A stretch of DNA of 64,000 nt from an uncultured Latescibacterota bacterium (lineage in GTDB: Bacteria > Latescibacterota > UBA2968): positions 5,481,563 to 5,545,562 of the forward strand of contig OX638329.1 of the NCBI GenBank assembly GCA_951812755.1, read 5' to 3'. Positions within the stretch are counted from its first letter, which is position 1; the number at the start of each line of letters is the position of its first letter. Positions 59,279 through 64,000 of the stretch are shown piece by piece. A model generated the notes under the pieces. It was not told the DNA's origin. It ran no database searches and saw nothing but the letters and a program-made list of their open reading frames with translations. Both the position numbers and the translations under genes were made by a program.

Positions 59279-61615
59279 TTAAGGATTCAGCTCCAATCTG
59301 CTCTCTAAATTCCCCACTATATCTTCCCAATCCATCAGCAGCGGATGGTACTCATCGGCAGCCCACAATTCGGACTGCGTACGATAATTTGGACTGAGCG
59401 GATGCCCCGACTGTCCGCCTGCCGCCGTCGCCACACTCTGCGCCGGATTGCTCATATCCACCACCATCCGATAGGTCGAAAGCGACCCAACCTCAAACAG
59501 CTTGCCAAAATTATACCCCGTCGCGCGCACAGTTCCCGTACTCCCCGACGATTCAAAAGGTCCCACATCAAACATCTTTGACAACGCCCCACCATCACTC
59601 AAGGGATGCCGAAAAGTTACAGTGTGCAACCTTCCCCAGCGCCACTGCGATTTGCGCGGACCCACGCGTCGGCGCAACCAATCGCGCGCGTCGCCCAATG
59701 CCGCATGCACCTCCCCATCCAGATCCCAATCGTCCGGCGTCCACCCCAACGCCTGGCCCGTCAACACCTGCCGCGCCACACTGCCACCCCGCCCCACCAC
59801 CAATTGAACCACATCGTCGGGAAACCGAACCCGCACCACCCTACGCACCCAGTGCTCCCAAAAAGCCGTAAACACCGTAGCTGAAACCGAATCAACCGAA
59901 TACGCGCCATCCCATTCGCGCAATAACTCACCCAGATCGCGCAAGCGTTTATTTCCCGCTCTCAGTGCAATATCTGCAACTATCGGCGCCAGATCTTCCC
60001 CTCGCCCGTGAACGACATCGGCATGAATAGCACCCGTACTCTCCTGTGTATGCGTCTCCAATTCCTCAATACGCGCCTTAATCCGCCGAAACCGATACCC
60101 CTCCGACCACGAACCCAGCGACAGATAAGGACCGCGACCACCCCACGGCGGATTATTTGCCGTCGCCACCCAATTGCGCTCGGGATCCACCAGATGCGGC
60201 AACTCGTCAAAAGCATGCGGCGCGCCCCATTCGTGATCCGGATCACGGAATCCAAAATCCCCCACCTTGCGCTTTGGCACATGCCCAACCGCGTGATATC
60301 CAAGCCGCCCATCGGAATCGGCAAACACAAAATTCAAAATGGGCATCGGCCATTGGGCGAGCGCATCCAAAACCTGCGCGACATTTTTTGACCGCATCAG
60401 CCCCAGCATCGCCTCAAATCCCGTAGTCGCCTCAGACCCTATCCAGCGCATAGACAGCACGGGTTGCTCACCCTCATCTACCGCAGGCACAAACTCATTG
60501 ATAACCGGGCCGCGACGAGATCGGCGAATCATCAACACATCCGCTGCGGCATCGCGCACGGGAATCGCCTGCTCCTCCACCTCAAACGCATGCCATGCAT
60601 CGCCATCCCGGTACAAATTCTCATCTTCTGCCGACACATCTTCAACGTACAAATCCCGCACCGAAGCCGAGTGATTGGTCACGCCCCACGCCGTATCGCG
60701 CGTATGCCCCAGATAAATACCCGGCGTCCCCAAAAAAAACGCGCCCACCGCATCCATACCCGGTGCCCGCACCTGCGCCTGATACCACTGCCTGCACAAA
60801 CTCACATCATTGTGCGGATCCGTTGCCAGCACGGGTTTGCCATTCTCTGTCCGCTCGCCTCCAATCACCCAATTATTGCTGCCAATCCCCGTATCGTATC
60901 CCCCCACACCAGCCGGTTCATCAGACGGAACAATGGTCTCTTCTGAAGCCTCTGTAGTCAAAAACAAATCGAACAAATCGGGAGGCAAATGGCGTTTGGC
61001 CGCCTCATTCACCGCAACCGCACTCAGCCGCCCCGTCAGCATCCACCACCGCCATTTCCATATCGCAATCGAATCCACCACCGTCCACGGCGCGGGATCG
61101 TAATCCAGCAAATCAAACTCGACACAACGCCGATCCCCCATCGCTTCCATCCACGCATTAATACCGCCGCCCAGCGACTGCAACACCATCTTCACCTCAT
61201 CCGACATCGCCGAAGCCGCCCCCTGTGCCGCGCGCGTCAAACCAATCGTTCGATGCAAGCGATCCTGCGCCAGATAATCAACCCCCAAAATCTCCGACAA
61301 CTGCCCATGTGCCAACCGCCGCATATAATCCATCTGCCACAGCCGATCCTGCGCCATAGCATATCCCAGCGCAGTAAAACAATCCGCCATCGAAGCCGCT
61401 TCGATATGCGCCACACCCCACCGGTCGCGCAACACCGTCACCGGCTGATCCACCGGTGCTTTGACCGTCTCCTGCGCGTTGGGCAATTTTTGGCGCAAAA
61501 ACCGCCGTTGAAAATCCAGAAACGACCTGCGCGAAATCCCCAATTTCTCCACTGCCTCATCAACAGTTATATCCCCGCGCATCGCCTGCATCAAAATAGT
61601 TTTTCGATCTGCCAT
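59279..61615 (-). CDS. Penicillin-acylase-family Ntn-hydrolase with N-terminal HTH-like segment
   Basis: 778 residues. The acylase is clear: VTVLRDRWGVAHIEAASMAD, ALGYAMAQDRLWQMDYMRRL, the spacer, and the autocleavage site GIGSNNWVIGGERT, where Ser246 becomes the N-terminal nucleophile of the beta chain; LATDPHNDVSL and GVTNHSASVRDLY follow. Such enzymes hydrolyse amide-linked acyl groups, including acyl-homoserine lactones. Unlike normal members it has no signal peptide. Instead the first 45 residues (MADRKTILMQAMRGDITVDE, then AVEKLGISRRSFLDFQRRFL) look like a helix-turn-helix of transposase type. The ATG at 61615 follows GGAGGGG. Next gene upstream: a sulfatase, 22 bases away. Confidence 0.87.
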   Translation of the reverse strand: MADRKTILMQAMRGDITVDEAVEKLGISRRSFLDFQRRFLRQKLPNAQETVKAPVDQPVTVLRDRWGVAHIEAASMADCFTALGYAMAQDRLWQMDYMRRLAHGQLSEILGVDYLAQDRLHRTIGLTRAAQGAASAMSDEVKMVLQSLGGGINAWMEAMGDRRCVEFDLLDYDPAPWTVVDSIAIWKWRWWMLTGRLSAVAVNEAAKRHLPPDLFDLFLTTEASEETIVPSDEPAGVGGYDTGIGSNNWVIGGERTENGKPVLATDPHNDVSLCRQWYQAQVRAPGMDAVGAFFLGTPGIYLGHTRDTAWGVTNHSASVRDLYVEDVSAEDENLYRDGDAWHAFEVEEQAIPVRDAAADVLMIRRSRRGPVINEFVPAVDEGEQPVLSMRWIGSEATTGFEAMLGLMRSKNVAQVLDALAQWPMPILNFVFADSDGRLGYHAVGHVPKRKVGDFGFRDPDHEWGAPHAFDELPHLVDPERNWVATANNPPWGGRGPYLSLGSWSEGYRFRRIKARIEELETHTQESTGAIHADVVHGRGEDLAPIVADIALRAGNKRLRDLGELLREWDGAYSVDSVSATVFTAFWEHWVRRVVRVRFPDDVVQLVVGRGGSVARQVLTGQALGWTPDDWDLDGEVHAALGDARDWLRRRVGPRKSQWRWGRLHTVTFRHPLSDGGALSKMFDVGPFESSGSTGTVRATGYNFGKLFEVGSLSTYRMVVDMSNPAQSVATAAGGQSGHPLSPNYRTQSELWAADEYHPLLMDWEDIVGNLESRLELNP

Positions 61616-61637
61616 AGTCCCCTCCAATACCTCAATC

Positions 61638-63095
61638 TCACCGTTCGCGATAAGAATTGGAATTTGGATCGTACCACGCGAACAATCGCTCCTGCAAATC
61701 CGCGCAAATACCTGCAAAATCTCGATTGTCAATCAAATTGATACACTCGCCCGGATCATTTTCCAAATCGTATAATTCATGCCCCGAACCCCCATCATTA
61801 TAAACGTACTTAAACCGTTCAGCCCGCACCATATATTGGGGCACATGAGAGCGCAACCCGTGCTCGGAAAACGCAGCATCGGGACCTGGGGTATCGGGAT
61901 CGCGCACAATACGGGCAAAACTCTTCGCATCCATCACTTCACAAGCCCCATCAAAATCCACCAGCGTCGTCCGATCGGGCAACGACAACCCACACAACTC
62001 TGAAAGCGTGGGATATAGCCCAAAATATTCGGTCAACGCAGAAGCCACCTGCCCCTCTGGAAAACGAGAAGGACAACTCACAATCAAAGGCACTTTCACC
62101 GCAGGCTCAAACAGACAAAACTTTTGATACAACCCGTGATCACCGCCCATCTCGCCGTGATCCGAAGTATAGACCACAATCGTATCATCCACCAGCCCCA
62201 ACTCCTCCAGTCCATCCAGCACATGCCCGATGCAATAATCGACAAAAGATAGATTGCCCATATACCCCGCCTTATGCGCCCGAAGCCGCTTTTCACCCAT
62301 TCCCTGAGTTCTATCAATCCGTTGTTGTATATGCCCTGGATATTGCGTGATATCCCCTACCTCCGCCATATCTATCGATCCCGGCGGAAACTGCTCTGCC
62401 CATTCGCGAGGCGGGTAAAAAGGTGGATGGGGCTTCATAAAACTCGCCACCAGAAAAAACGGCTGATCGCGATATTCGCGCATAAACTTCACAGATTCGC
62501 GCGCCACAAACATATCCAGATGATCCTCGGCATCGAGCGGCGAAGCCGTACTCGAAAAATCCCACCGCGCCACATTGCCCGCCCACGGACTTGCGTCATC
62601 CCACAGCACCGACACATCGGGAAACCCACTTCCCGTATCAAAAACCGAATTGAAAAACCCCTCGCCTATCGCGTGATTGGCAATCTCATTCGCATAATGC
62701 CCGACCTTCGGGCCCAAATACATCAACCAATCGTTAATCGACAAATACGACGCAAACCCGTGATTATGTGCATCGTTAAAATGCATCTTGCCGATCAAAC
62801 TCGTCAAATATCCGTGATCCGCAAAATGATGTGCCACCGTGCGATACCGCCAATCCAGCCGATCACTATTGTTAATTGCCCCCGTATTGTGTGCGTACAA
62901 ACCCGTCAACAGCGACATCCGCGAAGCCGTACACACCGGATAGGGACAATAAGCATTCTCAAACCGCACCCCCCGCGCAGCCACGCGATCTATCATCGGC
63001 GTAGGCACCGTATTATTGCCGGCACACGTCATCCAATCCGCGCGGTGCTGATCGGTCATTAAAATGAGAACATTGGGGCGATTATTGTGATTCAT
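61638..63095 (-). CDS. Type I sulfatase (CxASR)
   Basis: 485 residues. LILMTDQHRADWM binds metal, PYPVCTASRMSLLTGLYAHN carries the formylglycine motif CTASR (Cys55; Ala in place of Pro, a known variant), and VVYTSDHGEMGGDHGLYQKF is the second metal site. KSFARIVRDPDTPG and YDLENDPGECINL, then LQERLFAWYDPNS, are standard C-terminal parts. No signal peptide. It lies between the penicillin-acylase-like gene and the rhodanese gene, and its substrate is unknown. With the genes at 689 and 9844 it makes three sulfatases in the window, each with a different neighbourhood. Confidence 0.95.
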   Translation of the reverse strand: MNHNNRPNVLILMTDQHRADWMTCAGNNTVPTPMIDRVAARGVRFENAYCPYPVCTASRMSLLTGLYAHNTGAINNSDRLDWRYRTVAHHFADHGYLTSLIGKMHFNDAHNHGFASYLSINDWLMYLGPKVGHYANEIANHAIGEGFFNSVFDTGSGFPDVSVLWDDASPWAGNVARWDFSSTASPLDAEDHLDMFVARESVKFMREYRDQPFFLVASFMKPHPPFYPPREWAEQFPPGSIDMAEVGDITQYPGHIQQRIDRTQGMGEKRLRAHKAGYMGNLSFVDYCIGHVLDGLEELGLVDDTIVVYTSDHGEMGGDHGLYQKFCLFEPAVKVPLIVSCPSRFPEGQVASALTEYFGLYPTLSELCGLSLPDRTTLVDFDGACEVMDAKSFARIVRDPDTPGPDAAFSEHGLRSHVPQYMVRAERFKYVYNDGGSGHELYDLENDPGECINLIDNRDFAGICADLQERLFAWYDPNSNSYRER

Positions 63096-63121
63096 GAAAT
63101 GATCTCCAATCTGAAAAAAAC

Positions 63122-63946
63122 CTATTCCTCAGGCACTTCGACCGGCAAATCCAGCCGGTCACCCCACTCTTTCCACGACCCGATATAATTTCGGACCTTC
63201 TCATAACCCAGCAACCGCAATGCCAGGTACGTGTGGGAAGAGCGGTACCCACCCTGTCAGTAAGGCACGATTTCCTTATCGGGCGAAATCCCCACAGCCT
63301 CGTACATCGCCCGCAATTCATCCGCTGGCTTAAACGCCCCCGTCTCATCCAGATTGTTCACATACTCAACATGCACAGCACCTGGAATAGCACCCCCTCG
63401 CGCAGCCCGCACATTGCGCCCGAAATACTCATCGTCACCCCGCGTATCCAGAGGCACAACATCCTCGCGTCCCAAAAGACCATTTAAGACATCTGCCCCC
63501 ATGTGACGCCCCGGCACCGCGGCTGTGACAAACTCCGCAGCCTCAGCCTCCTCACAATCCGTCGTCAACTCATAGCCCTGGGCCTGCCACGCATTGCACC
63601 CCCCATCCAGCACACACACATCGCGATGGCCCAGATATTCACAAATCCACAAACCGCGCGCCGCGCGCACCCCGGAATCATCTTCATACCAGACCACCGT
63701 CTTATCCGTGCCAATACCCCGATTGCCGAATAAATAACCGAGCATCCACATAAACGCCTCAAAAGCCTGCTCGCGGGTATCGTTCAGGCTGATTGAATAA
63801 AGATCCAGATGAAGCGCACCCGGAATATGCCCTGCAACATAAGCATGTGTCGGCCGCGTATCCACAATACAGACATCGGCAGCCCTCTCATACAAATCCC
63901 GCGGCGAAATCAACAACTCGGGATTCGCATACCCTTTATCGCTCAT
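63122..63946 (-). CDS. Rhodanese-type sulfurtransferase with TGA at the catalytic cysteine (candidate selenoprotein)
   Basis: A two-domain rhodanese of 274 residues if the TGA at 63257-63259 is read as residue 230. Domain 1 ([20 protein letters not shown]) is the inactive one; domain 2 ([27 protein letters not shown]) ends KEIVPY, then TGA, then [20 protein letters not shown] and [20 protein letters not shown] before TAG at 63122. In the family this loop reads YCQGGYRS with the sulfur-carrying Cys, so TGA replaces exactly that codon. The ATG at 63946 follows AAGGAGG. Hairpins just downstream could serve as SECIS but are less convincing than that of the other candidate. Thiosulfate or mercaptopyruvate would be the donor. 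Confidence 0.8.
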
Positions 63947-64000
63947 TTTCACCTCCTTGCAAAACGCGAATAGACGAATAGACGGAGCGGGGTACAACTG

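Overview
The window reads like a piece of the chromosome of an uncultured Gram-negative bacterium, probably from the FCB / Latescibacterota-Poribacteria neighbourhood. This is inferred from gene content, since no rRNA or tRNA is present. The evidence is several type I sulfatases, a PhyH dioxygenase and TPP/PHP carbohydrate enzymes, a TonB receptor with a PorV-like porin and a secreted protein with a T9SS-like C-terminal domain, multiheme cytochromes, dockerin-like EF-hand repeats, and many short palindromic repeats between genes. No phage, complete insertion sequence, CRISPR array, rRNA or tRNA was seen.

Layout. 1-2.1 kb: end of a DMT transporter and a sulfatase. 2.1-2.75 kb: a MITE-like element that has cut off a HigB toxin next to an intact XRE antitoxin. 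2.7-11.3 kb (minus): a catabolic run of PHP metallohydrolase, IolD-like enzyme, PhyH, SGNH hydrolase, hexapeptide acyltransferase and sulfatase. 11.4-12.4 kb: five small antitoxin-like genes in a row without toxins. 12.4-15.4 kb: a SelA-fold PLP enzyme, an Nramp-like transporter preceded by a strongly structured leader, and IF-1 with an Arg/Gly tail. 15.5-21.2 kb: envelope proteins, an Ntn-hydrolase, an amidohydrolase, an SDR and a VOC protein. 21.3-24.8 kb: a heterodimeric ABC exporter. 25.1-30 kb (plus): a frameshifted DUF6883 gene with DUF4926, an acyltransferase, a fucose-isomerase-like enzyme and mannonate dehydratase. 30-38 kb (minus): an outer-membrane set. 38.4-45.4 kb (minus): a tightly packed cluster of TPR protein, YcaO enzyme, FGE-like lipoprotein, octaheme cytochrome with HEAT/TPR repeats, and an octaheme HAO-like cytochrome. 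45.7-52.8 kb (plus): a UGA-containing thioredoxin-like protein, a redoxin/cytochrome/copper monooxygenase fusion, a TPR lipoprotein-like protein, and an arsenic pair (aquaglyceroporin, arsenate reductase). 53-59.3 kb: a DUF262/HEPN cassette beside a DUF6807 gene, and a convergent restriction-modification pair. 59.3-64 kb (minus): a penicillin-acylase family Ntn-hydrolase, a third sulfatase and a rhodanese.

The main discovery is that two unrelated genes carry an in-frame TGA exactly where the family has its redox-active cysteine. The rhodanese (63122-63946) reads Y-TGA-QGGYRS at the catalytic loop, and the secreted thioredoxin-like protein (45699-47003) reads N-TGA-GTC, a UxxC form of CxxC, followed at the expected distance by a G-loop hairpin that fits a bacterial SECIS. 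In both, homology continues in frame after the TGA. The simplest reading is that this organism inserts selenocysteine, and that ordinary gene callers would truncate both proteins. The second highlight is the YcaO/FGE-like/two-octaheme-cytochrome cluster, which looks like one functional unit that I cannot match to a described system.
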